The translations under genes and the position numbers were made by a program. The notes below the pieces were generated by a model. It worked only from the letters and a program-made list of their open reading frames with translations. It did not search any database and was not told where the DNA came from. From positions 1-11,934 of the forward strand of contig JBGPYM010000082.1 of assembly GCA_041493205.1 (NCBI GenBank): 11,934 nucleotides of DNA. The letters run 5' to 3'. Below, in pieces: positions 6,396 to 11,934 of the stretch (position 1 is the stretch's first letter; every line of letters starts with the position of its first letter). This stretch comes from JBGPYM01 sp041493205. Its GTDB lineage: Bacteria; Bacteroidota; Ignavibacteria; UBA10030; UBA6906.

Positions 6396-7085
6396 TCACA
6401 CCCGCAGGTGAAGCGTCGTGACAAGGAGGGTGAGAATTGCGGTGTCAAAGAGGACGGAGAGGGCCCAGGCGCTGACGGCGACGAGCGCCGCCGTACGAAC
6501 AGTCATCCCGAAGAGAACGCGCATGCCTGTTGCAAGCAGCACAACGTACCATAATGTAAAGATATTTAGCGTGGCAAGCAACGCGACGAGAGGATAGGGG
6601 GACGTTGCGGGAAGGAGCGGTGCCGCACTCAACAGCGGAATCTGCATGTCACCACCACCGCCTGTCTGCACTATCGTTGCGTAGACCGCCGTTGCAATTC
6701 CTCCGATCACCAGTGCGGCCTCCGCGTGCACTTCGAGTGAGAGGACGCGGACAAAGGTCACCGGCCCGGGAGGGGAAAGGGAACGGATGAACAGATAAAG
6801 GATGGCGGCAAAGGCGCTCCAGCCGGCGAGGAGGCGGACGGGCTCAAACATGTAGTGTGTGAGGCGGGTTGCGTTCAACATCGACCCGACCTCCTCCCGG
6901 TCGGCAGCAGTTGCGCCGGGAGGGAGATGCGCGATGACGCTGTTCACCGTTTCGCGCTCCGAAAAGATCAGCAACGCAATGTGAAGTGAGGCGAGCGCCA
7001 GGAACGGCACGAGCCACCGGGGATGTGCACGGAGTGCGCGTGCTCCCCGAAAGGGCAGGAAAGGGAAGATGAAAAGGGTTTTCAT
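6396..7085 (-). CDS. YIP1-like multi-pass membrane protein
   Basis: Function unknown; bacterial YIP1-domain proteins are integral membrane proteins without an assigned reaction. Seen: 229 residues, with about five hydrophobic segments near 24-42, 84-103, 121-139, 163-189 and 199-225. RALRAHPRWLVPFLALA (16-32) matches the usual amphipathic lead-in of bacterial YIP1 proteins. TLNIFTLWYVVLLATGMRVL (172-191) matches the conserved 'nlf.iW..vLl..G' stretch. A glycine run (142-145) sits in a loop. The frame is open further upstream (to 7205), but the extra 40 residues are serine/arginine-rich and overlap the ATPase gene. The ATG at 7083-7085 lies one base after the ATPase stop, and translation probably depends on that coupling because no good Shine-Dalgarno site is present. 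It is the last gene of the exporter run. It could be a third membrane component or an accessory to the preceding permeases. Confidence 0.7.
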   Translation of the reverse strand: MKTLFIFPFLPFRGARALRAHPRWLVPFLALASLHIALLIFSERETVNSVIAHLPPGATAADREEVGSMLNATRLTHYMFEPVRLLAGWSAFAAILYLFIRSLSPPGPVTFVRVLSLEVHAEAALVIGGIATAVYATIVQTGGGGDMQIPLLSAAPLLPATSPYPLVALLATLNIFTLWYVVLLATGMRVLFGMTVRTAALVAVSAWALSVLFDTAILTLLVTTLHLRV

Positions 7086-7086
7086 C

Positions 7087-7875
7087 CTACAGGAATGAGA
7101 GTTGCCGGCGCTTCGCCTTGTCCGAGACGGTATCAACGAAGAGCTCTTCGAGGGAATCGAACGTCTCGTGGGGGAGAGCACCTTTGGCGCGTTTCCGAAT
7201 TTCATCCGTACGGCATTCCACGACCACCTTCCCCCGGTGGACGATGGCGATGTCGGTGCAGAATCTCTCCACGGTGTCGAGCACGTGTGACGTGATGAAA
7301 ATCGTCGTTCCCCGGGAAGCCATCATTGCGAGCGTCTCCTTGACGGCACTGGATGCCAGCGCGTCAATGCCTTCCAGCGGCTCGTCCAGGATGACAAGTT
7401 TCGGGGTATGGATGACCGCGGCGGCGAGCGATACCTTCTTTTTCATTCCCGTGGAGTACGTCTCGATCGGATCTCCGGCCTTCTCCGCAAGATCGAAGAA
7501 CTGGAGCAGCTCGGCGGTCCGCTTCTCTGCGGCTTCCTGCGTCAGGCCTTCCATAATGCCGACGAACCGGAGGTATTCGGGAGCGGACATCCAGTCGAAG
7601 TAGAGCGGCTCATCGAGCACAACGCCTATATTCCGCTTTATTTCGCTGTCGTTCGTGCTGAGCGGTCGTCCAAACAGCTCCACTGTGCCCGCGTCGTGTC
7701 CGAGGAGACCGGCAATGATGCGTATGGTTGTCGTCTTCCCCGCCCCGTTCAGACCGATGAAGCCGAAGATGGATCCGTGCGGGACGCGGAGCGAGAGACC
7801 ATCCACGGCCCGGTGCCCGGTGTCGTAGGCCTTGACGAGCCCGTTGATTTCGAGAATCGGGGATCCCGGTGTCAT
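7087..7875 (-). CDS. ABC transporter ATP-binding protein (ATPase 2, ABC-2 exporter type)
   Basis: Hydrolyses ATP to drive an ABC-2 type exporter at the inner face of the membrane. Seen (262 residues): Walker A GLNGAGKTT (41-49), signature YSTGMKKK (140-147), Walker B KLVILDEP (159-166), D-loop around EGID (168-171) and switch His197 in ITSH. The Q-loop region reads VVLDEP (85-90) with Asp/Glu instead of Gln, a variation common in NatA/CcmA-type ATPases. About 60 residues follow the nucleotide-binding core. The ATG overlaps the stop of the upstream membrane gene (ATGA at 7872-7875) and the stop is one base before the YIP1-like gene. The partners are therefore most likely the two half-size membrane proteins immediately upstream. 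The substrate cannot be told from sequence. Confidence 0.93.
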   Translation of the reverse strand: MTPGSPILEINGLVKAYDTGHRAVDGLSLRVPHGSIFGFIGLNGAGKTTTIRIIAGLLGHDAGTVELFGRPLSTNDSEIKRNIGVVLDEPLYFDWMSAPEYLRFVGIMEGLTQEAAEKRTAELLQFFDLAEKAGDPIETYSTGMKKKVSLAAAVIHTPKLVILDEPLEGIDALASSAVKETLAMMASRGTTIFITSHVLDTVERFCTDIAIVHRGKVVVECRTDEIRKRAKGALPHETFDSLEELFVDTVSDKAKRRQLSFL

Positions 7876-8531
7876 GAGGATGCCAGGAGTTGTTCTGCCC
7901 GGACGGCGGTACGCGGGACCGACCGGATCAGCCAGACAATCGCCATGAATGCTCCGTAGGCAATCGTGACAGGGATATCATCCGTGAGTGTGTACAGGAT
8001 GATATACGGGAACGAGCAGACGAGTACCAGGACTGCCATGCCTGCGGCCTGGATCAAGGCATCGCCCGTCCCAGCCGTTTCCTTTCTCGGCTCCTGGACC
8101 GACCTGAGGTTCCCGATGATCAGGAGGGGAAAGACGACGGTCCAGACGAAGAGCGATGCTCCGAGAAACTGCGCCCCGTCCGGCTGGCGATGCGAGAAGT
8201 AAAGAATCGCCAGCGACATGAGAACCGAGAGGAGCAGGGCAGCGCAGATTGTGGCGCAATTCTTCGCCACGACGATGCCCCGCCACGAAATCGGGAAGAG
8301 TGAAAGTGCCTCCAGCTCCGAATGCGACCGGTAAAAAATATTGTTGAACTGGCCGTCGAGTCCGCTGAGTGCGATGATGCAAACAGCCACAAGAGGGGGG
8401 AGATCGCTCCGTTGTACGACGAGAAGGACTCCGGCGCATGCAAGCATCGAAAGGACAGGAATACGCGCGGCGGCAAAGCACCTCCGCAGGTCCATGGCAA
8501 ACACCAGGCGCTCCTGCTTCCCGAAAGTCAT
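7872..8531 (-). CDS. Half-size ABC-2 type membrane subunit B
   Basis: Predicted transmembrane subunit of the exporter energised by ATPase 2. Seen: 219 residues with about six hydrophobic segments (near 24-40, 46-60, 91-112, 122-141, 161-181, 187-202). ELEALSLFPISWRGIVVAKN (72-91) follows the ABC-2 permease pattern of a short cytoplasmic helix with a Leu-Phe-Pro turn before a lysine that leads into the next helix. The frame is open to an ATG-like start eight codons earlier (8555). The ATG at 8529-8531 is chosen because GAGGT sits four bases upstream and it overlaps the previous stop as ATGA, the same arrangement as its own junction with ATPase 2. It is too divergent for a named family by eye. 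Confidence 0.78.
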   Translation of the reverse strand: MTFGKQERLVFAMDLRRCFAAARIPVLSMLACAGVLLVVQRSDLPPLVAVCIIALSGLDGQFNNIFYRSHSELEALSLFPISWRGIVVAKNCATICAALLLSVLMSLAILYFSHRQPDGAQFLGASLFVWTVVFPLLIIGNLRSVQEPRKETAGTGDALIQAAGMAVLVLVCSFPYIILYTLTDDIPVTIAYGAFMAIVWLIRSVPRTAVRAEQLLASS

Positions 8532-9241
8532 GAATACCTCGACCCGGCAAACCATGCCGCCACACCCGCTGCAGTTATGGAGCCCGCGTTGATGAACGCC
8601 CCTGCAATGTCCCCCCGGCTTCCGGCAAGCATCCCCGCCGATCCCCAGTTGACCAGCGGAACCGCGGCCAGCAGGTTTGTGATGTCAAAGACAATGAGTG
8701 CGGCAACGAGCACCACAATTGTCGCACCTCCCAGTGCAAGTGCGGATGCCGACGGGTGTGCAGTGCGCAGCAGCATCAGGGCGATGGCGGATGACACGAA
8801 CTCCACGGCCGCAGTCAAAAGCAGGAAAATCACGACCGCACACGCTGCAGAGACAATACTCGAACGAAAGAAGAGGGCGAGAAAGGCCGCGGTGGAGATG
8901 ATGAAGGCAAGCACGATCCTCCTCCGTACTTCAATTGCGACCGTGGATATGTAGCGCTCGGTCGGTGCAACGGGAAAGATACGGGTCTTGACCAGGACCG
9001 GGGAGGTTCTTCTTCCGAAATATGAAAAGTTGAGAAAGACCAGGAGAGCGCACTCCGTCAGAAGAAAAAGCGCGAGGAAGTGGCCCGCGGAATCCTCCCT
9101 GAGGAACGGCTCGAATGTTGCGCAGAGGAGGAGGTTTGCGACAGCCGCGGCCGGCGGGATCATCCGTACGAAGCTCTTCTCACGCTGTCGCCGGGATTTG
9201 TCCACCTCAAGGAGTTGCCGGACTGTGGTCGTGAGGATCAA
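8528..9241 (-). CDS. Half-size ABC-2 type membrane subunit A (TTG start)
   Basis: Predicted multi-pass membrane partner of the following subunit and ATPase 2. Seen: 237 residues. A basic N-terminal stretch (15-26, rich in Arg/Lys) precedes about six hydrophobic segments near 28-44, 54-73, 108-125, 129-150, 168-186 and 215-232. VKTRIFPVAPTERYISTVA (84-102) parallels the FPIS block of the next gene, suggesting the two are related half-transporter subunits. The predicted start is TTG (9239-9241), 3 bases after the stop of the preceding exported-protein gene, with a purine-rich GAAGAGAGAG upstream. The nearest in-frame ATG (9161-9163) would remove the basic N-terminus and leave a gap of over 80 bases in a run that otherwise has almost none. 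The end overlaps the next gene by 4 nt. Confidence 0.75.
   Translation of the reverse strand: MILTTTVRQLLEVDKSRRQREKSFVRMIPPAAAVANLLLCATFEPFLREDSAGHFLALFLLTECALLVFLNFSYFGRRTSPVLVKTRIFPVAPTERYISTVAIEVRRRIVLAFIISTAAFLALFFRSSIVSAACAVVIFLLLTAAVEFVSSAIALMLLRTAHPSASALALGGATIVVLVAALIVFDITNLLAAVPLVNWGSAGMLAGSRGDIAGAFINAGSITAAGVAAWFAGSRYS
8536..8540 (-). promoter_or_regulatory. Ribosome binding site fixing the start of membrane subunit B
   Basis: GAGGT on the minus strand, 4 bases before the ATG at 8529-8531 and inside the end of the preceding gene. It favours this ATG over an in-frame start 24 bases further upstream. Confidence 0.5.
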
Positions 9242-9244
9242 TCG

Positions 9245-9700
9245 TTACTCTCTCTTCCAGGGATCCGGGGGGAATGACCTGTCTTCATAGAGGGGAACAA
9301 CGGTCATCGCATTTGGGGCCCCAACGACCGGAGGGACGCCCGGGGTCGGCTCCACCTTGTACTGGCTCGGGATATAGGCAAACAACTGGTCGTGCGGAAG
9401 TGAAAAATCGAGGTGGAGCCGCATCCGGATGTAGGAGAGGAGCGCATCAAGGCCGTTGTGACGGATCACTGCTGCAAGGGTGGTACAGTATCCGCTCCGT
9501 TGAACTGCCTTCCGTGCAGCCACGCGCCGCTCAAGCTCCGCAGTCTTCAGGGAGCGGGCCGCCACCCGGTATGCGCGGGCCATACTGTCGGCACGGAGCT
9601 CTTCCACCGACTGCCGGTCCTGTGCGTCCACAGGTGCGGGAAGGGTGGACGAACCCGCCAGAACCAGGGCGCCCAGGACGATCACAGAAGTCAGTGTCAC
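9245..9700 (-). CDS. Small predicted exported protein of unknown function between two ABC modules
   Basis: I do not recognise a family. Seen: 151 residues from a GTG start. The N-terminus has a hydrophobic stretch (SVIVLGALVLAG, 5-16) followed by PAPVDA-QD (21-28), which fits a signal peptidase I cleavage site after Ala26. The mature part has a basic, helical segment (about 30-70, RVAARSLKTAELERRVAARK), one cysteine (Cys72), then a strand/loop region (95-151) rich in Pro, Tyr and Phe and ending PPDPWKRE. The GTG (9698-9700) is chosen because it is the only plausible start after the permease stop (10-base gap) and gives a workable signal peptide, although the n-region is not basic and the Shine-Dalgarno site is weak. 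The frame also extends upstream into the permease gene, which would place the hydrophobic segment internally. Its place in the operon suggests an extracytoplasmic accessory factor. Confidence 0.65.
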   Translation of the reverse strand: MTLTSVIVLGALVLAGSSTLPAPVDAQDRQSVEELRADSMARAYRVAARSLKTAELERRVAARKAVQRSGYCTTLAAVIRHNGLDALLSYIRMRLHLDFSLPHDQLFAYIPSQYKVEPTPGVPPVVGAPNAMTVVPLYEDRSFPPDPWKRE

Positions 9701-9710
9701 GTTCCGCCGC

Positions 9711-10541
9711 TCAAAAGTCCTTTCTTCCGAGTATCCACGCAGCCAGGGCAAGGATCCCGGTGGACGAAAGGAACGACTGCACAAATGGTCGCCACTCGAT
9801 CCCATTCCCGGCGACGAGCTTGAGCACGTTGTGTTGCATTGCCGGAATCTGCGGGAAGACGTAATAGAGTCCGTCCAGGATCCCCCGGTAGATTTCGTTT
9901 GTGCTCAGGTGATAGAGTCCCTCCTCCCGGTTCTGGAGGACCTCGGAAATGACAAACAGATAGACGAACCCGACGATGATGGAGATTGCCATGTTGCGGG
10001 TGAGCACGCCGAACAGGGAGACGATCGCAAAGAGGCATGCAAACGCAAACGTCATCATGAGCCCGGCGAGAAGCAGGTTCATATTCCAAATGCCCACCCG
10101 GACGCCGACGATGATCCAGAGAAAACCGATGAAGTAGATAATATTCACGAACATCGCCAGGACGCTCCCGCAATACTTGCCGGCGAGGAGTTCCCATCGC
10201 GCAATCGGTTTGGAGAGGTACAAATCGACCGTTCCCCGCTCCAGAGCGTCCGGGAGTACTCCCGCCGTCGCGAACATTCCAAAAAGGACGACGCCGGCGA
10301 ACAGGCCCCCCGCGAACGCCGCCTCCATCGAATTCACCATGCCCGAGAATACTTCCGGCGTGGCCGGCGGTCCGGCGGGATTGCCGAACAGCAGGAGGGT
10401 GCTTCCTTCGTCGGTCGTCGAGCGTGAAAGCGTGGCGGCGGCTCCCAGAAGGATCAGTGTCGAAATTCCTGCAAGGACGTAAAGGGTTGCTTTTGCCGAC
10501 AGTTCCCTGCCGGTCCCGAGTACCAGCGTCAGGAGTTTCAT
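9711..10541 (-). CDS. ABC-2 type transporter permease
   Basis: Integral membrane subunit expected to pair with ATPase 1. Seen: 276 residues, with six or so membrane segments (near 18-36, 75-95, 122-147, 155-180, 183-200, 258-272). A large extracytoplasmic loop lies after the first helix (about 38-72). The conserved cytoplasmic motif ALERGTVDLYLSKPIARWEL (99-118) and following GKYCG match the 'E...gT...LL..PisR....gK' signature of NosY/CcmB-like ABC-2 permeases. The ATG overlaps the ATPase stop as ATGA and is preceded by a strong GGGAGGT about 7 bases away, so translation can also start independently. Ten bases separate its stop from the small exported protein. The substrate is not predictable from sequence. 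Confidence 0.92.
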   Translation of the reverse strand: MKLLTLVLGTGRELSAKATLYVLAGISTLILLGAAATLSRSTTDEGSTLLLFGNPAGPPATPEVFSGMVNSMEAAFAGGLFAGVVLFGMFATAGVLPDALERGTVDLYLSKPIARWELLAGKYCGSVLAMFVNIIYFIGFLWIIVGVRVGIWNMNLLLAGLMMTFAFACLFAIVSLFGVLTRNMAISIIVGFVYLFVISEVLQNREEGLYHLSTNEIYRGILDGLYYVFPQIPAMQHNVLKLVAGNGIEWRPFVQSFLSSTGILALAAWILGRKDF

Positions 10542-11473
10542 GGTGCCACCTCCCGCTTGATGAGGGAGATGAACGATTCCTCCAGGCTGTTCCGCTGCTG
10601 TACAACCGATGTGATTTCCACGCCGTGCCTGCGAAGGAGATCGATGACCTTATTCAACTCTGCTGTCGTGGGACAATCTGCGGTGAGGGTGCCATTGGCG
10701 GTGCTCAGGCGGAGAACAAGGGCCCGCGATTCCGCAAGAGCAACCTCGGGAACCGTCCCGACTATACCGATCAGGTAGTTCGTCCCGCCGGTCGTCAGTT
10801 CGTCCACGGTGCCGGTCTTCAGGAGCTTCCCCTTGTCCAGGATCGCGACGCGGTCGGAAATCAGCTCAACTTCCGACAATAAATGTGAATTGAGGAATAT
10901 CGTCTTCCCCTTCCTCTTCAGTTCCTTGAGAATTTCCCTGATCTCCTTCCTGCCGAGCGGATCGACGCCGTCTGTCGGTTCGTCCAGGAAGAGGATCTCC
11001 GGATCGTTAATCAGCGCCTGGGCCAGGCCGAGCCGCTGCATCATCCCCTTGGAGTATTTCTTGACCTTCATGCCGCGCCACTGGGTCATCCCGACCAGCT
11101 CCAGAAGGGATGGAATACGTTGCGCGAGCACGCCGGTATCGACGCCGCTCAATTTCCCGAAGAAACTGAGCACCTGTGCTCCGGTGAGATACCCCGGGTA
11201 GCGGTGGCTTTCCGGAAGATACCCAATACGGCTTTTGATACCGACGTTGGGGAGCGGTATGCCCGCGATCGATGCTCTCCCCGTCGTGGGGTGGGTCAGG
11301 GAGAGAAGGATCTTGATGAATGTCGTCTTCCCCGCGCCGTTTGGCCCCAGCAGACTGAAAATCTGTCCGCTTTCGACGGCGAGCGAGAACCCTGCGAGTG
11401 CCTCGACGCGTTCGCGCCGGAGCAAACCGCTGGTGTAGGTCTTGGAGAGTGAATCAGCTTCGATGGCGAGCAT
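10538..11473 (-). CDS. ABC transporter ATP-binding protein (ATPase 1, NatA/CcmA type)
   Basis: Cytoplasmic ATPase of the first exporter module. Seen (311 residues): Walker A GPNGAGKTT (43-51), GYLPESHRYPGYLT (84-97) as the Q-loop region with Glu in the Gln position, signature YSKGMMQRLGLAQAL (140-154), Walker B EILFLDEPTDGVDP (159-172) including the D-loop, and H-loop His197 in LNSH. A C-terminal domain (about 220-311) ends NSLEESFISLIKRE, the usual 'sLE..F..L' close of the DUF4162-like tail in ABC-2 ATPases. The ATG lies 3 bases after the stop of the methyltransferase-like gene and has no clear Shine-Dalgarno site, so coupling is likely. The stop overlaps the permease start. Confidence 0.95.
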   Translation of the reverse strand: MLAIEADSLSKTYTSGLLRRERVEALAGFSLAVESGQIFSLLGPNGAGKTTFIKILLSLTHPTTGRASIAGIPLPNVGIKSRIGYLPESHRYPGYLTGAQVLSFFGKLSGVDTGVLAQRIPSLLELVGMTQWRGMKVKKYSKGMMQRLGLAQALINDPEILFLDEPTDGVDPLGRKEIREILKELKRKGKTIFLNSHLLSEVELISDRVAILDKGKLLKTGTVDELTTGGTNYLIGIVGTVPEVALAESRALVLRLSTANGTLTADCPTTAELNKVIDLLRRHGVEITSVVQQRNSLEESFISLIKREVAP

Positions 11474-11476
11474 ACG

Positions 11477-11934
11477 TTAAAGGGTTGTGAGTGAAGAAAA
11501 GTACCGAAAAACGCCGTTGAATGCAAAGACGCGCGGGAGAACAGCGGGGACCTTTGCGGCGTACGTCTCATACTCCGGGCCGAACTCCTCACGCAGGAGT
11601 CGCTCCTCTGCGCGCGCGCGTATCCGCAGGCCCAGACAATAGGAGATGATCCCGAATGCAAAGGCTGGCCAGGCCGTTGCGACTATTCCTGTCGCAATCA
11701 GAAATCCGAGAAGGGCGGCATAAATCGGATGGCGAATGATGCCGAACGGGCCGGTCGTGATGAGCCGGTGACCTTCGATCAACCGTGCCGCTACCGTCCA
11801 TTGAGCGCCGAGCGTCCGTATCGCCGATGCGGTCAGCCAGACCGATCCGGCGGCGATAAGCGGTGCGGAACCCAGCAGGGCCTTGTGAAACCAATCTCCA
11901 AACGGCAGGGGGGGGACATCAGGAGGCCGGCGAA
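11477..11934 (-). CDS. Isoprenylcysteine carboxyl methyltransferase (ICMT)/phospholipid methyltransferase-like membrane protein (partial, N-terminus outside window)
   Basis: Family: small integral membrane enzymes that use S-adenosylmethionine; bacterial substrates are mostly unknown. Seen: 151 residues plus stop, with the reading frame open to the window edge. TLGAQWTVAARLIEGH then TTGPFGIIRHPIYAALLG form the conserved block in which the RHP-x-Y motif helps bind the cofactor. ARAEERLLREEFGPEYETYA and LPRV near the C-terminus complete the usual 'EE..L...fG..Y..Y......LiP' ending. Hydrophobic segments flank these blocks. An apparent start 102 codons from the end (TTG at 11780-11782) would cut through the conserved domain, so the gene clearly continues upstream. 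A run of eight G (11908-11915) lies in its visible 5' part. It is the most upstream member seen of the exporter run, 3 bases before ATPase 1. Confidence 0.85.
   Translation of the reverse strand, partial: RRPPDVPPLPFGDWFHKALLGSAPLIAAGSVWLTASAIRTLGAQWTVAARLIEGHRLITTGPFGIIRHPIYAALLGFLIATGIVATAWPAFAFGIISYCLGLRIRARAEERLLREEFGPEYETYAAKVPAVLPRVFAFNGVFRYFSSLTTL

Noticed and set aside
5529..6554. 341-codon open frame on the plus strand opposite the dehydrogenase
   Set aside because: Its composition is His/Arg/Asp-rich with no domain; the opposite strand carries a full-length, motif-complete protein.
7086..7205. Upstream extension of the YIP1-like frame
   Set aside because: The extra 40 residues are Ser/Arg-rich, lie inside the ATPase gene, and the ATG at 7085 sits one base after the ATPase stop.
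7087..7875. Missing Q-loop glutamine as a sign of an inactive ATPase
   Set aside because: Glu/Asp at this position is common among ABC-2 exporter ATPases, and Walker A, signature, Walker B and H-loop are all intact in both ATPases.
9645..10605. Long overlapping open frames on both strands across the ABC-2 permease
   Set aside because: The translations are low-complexity Arg/Pro/Gly-rich shadows, while the 9711-10541 frame has membrane helices, the permease motif, a strong ribosome binding site and ATGA coupling.
11477..11782. A short 101-residue stand-alone protein from the TTG at 11782
   Set aside because: The conserved methyltransferase domain continues in frame upstream without a stop to the window edge, so this is only the tail of a longer gene.
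1..11934. Mobile elements, CRISPR arrays, tRNA or rRNA genes
   Set aside because: No direct repeat arrays, transposase motifs, long terminal inverted repeats or tRNA-like cloverleaf sequences were found on reading either strand.

Overview
The window is a gene-dense, visibly GC-rich piece of bacterial chromosome carrying 15 supported genes, with no RNA gene, insertion sequence, CRISPR array or phage gene seen. A bshA-type bacillithiol glycosyltransferase, an ECF sigma / zinc anti-sigma pair, ABC-2 exporters with a YIP1-like membrane protein, and an acetate kinase together suggest a non-proteobacterial lineage, perhaps the Bacteroidota/Ignavibacteriota (FCB) neighbourhood. Clear Shine-Dalgarno sites before several genes argue against a typical Bacteroides-like member. 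This placement is inference from gene content only.

Layout. (a) 1-833, minus: 5' part of bshA, running off the left edge. It diverges across 97 bases from a YigZ/IMPACT-family gene (931-1539, plus). (b) 1740-4117, plus: a three-gene unit made of an ECF sigma factor, its membrane-bound ZAS-type anti-sigma factor and a predicted lipoprotein with a C-terminal membrane anchor, joined by a 4-nt gap and an 11-nt overlap. A strong hairpin at 4125-4152 separates it from the convergent genes. (c) 4168-6338, minus: a 3-hydroxyacyl-CoA dehydrogenase homologue followed by acetate kinase (ackA), coupled by an ATGA overlap. (d) 6396-11934, minus: an eight-gene run with junctions of 10 nt or less. In transcription order it holds an isoprenylcysteine-methyltransferase-like membrane enzyme (cut by the right edge), ABC ATPase 1, an ABC-2 permease, a small predicted exported protein, two half-size membrane subunits, ABC ATPase 2 and a YIP1-like membrane protein.

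How it fits together. Block (d) reads as two ABC-2 type exporter modules fused into one transcription unit, with a small secreted protein of unknown function at the joint. Nothing in the window names the substrate. Block (b) is a self-contained cell-envelope signalling module whose third gene is a candidate sensor or effector. Block (c) joins a beta-oxidation/butyrate-type dehydrogenase to acetate kinase without a pta neighbour. The dehydrogenase lacks two of the four active-site residues known from the human enzyme, the most concrete biochemical oddity here.

Caveats: all family calls come from reading motifs, with no database search. Several starts (TTG, GTG, or shorter than the longest frame) are judgement calls explained in the entries.
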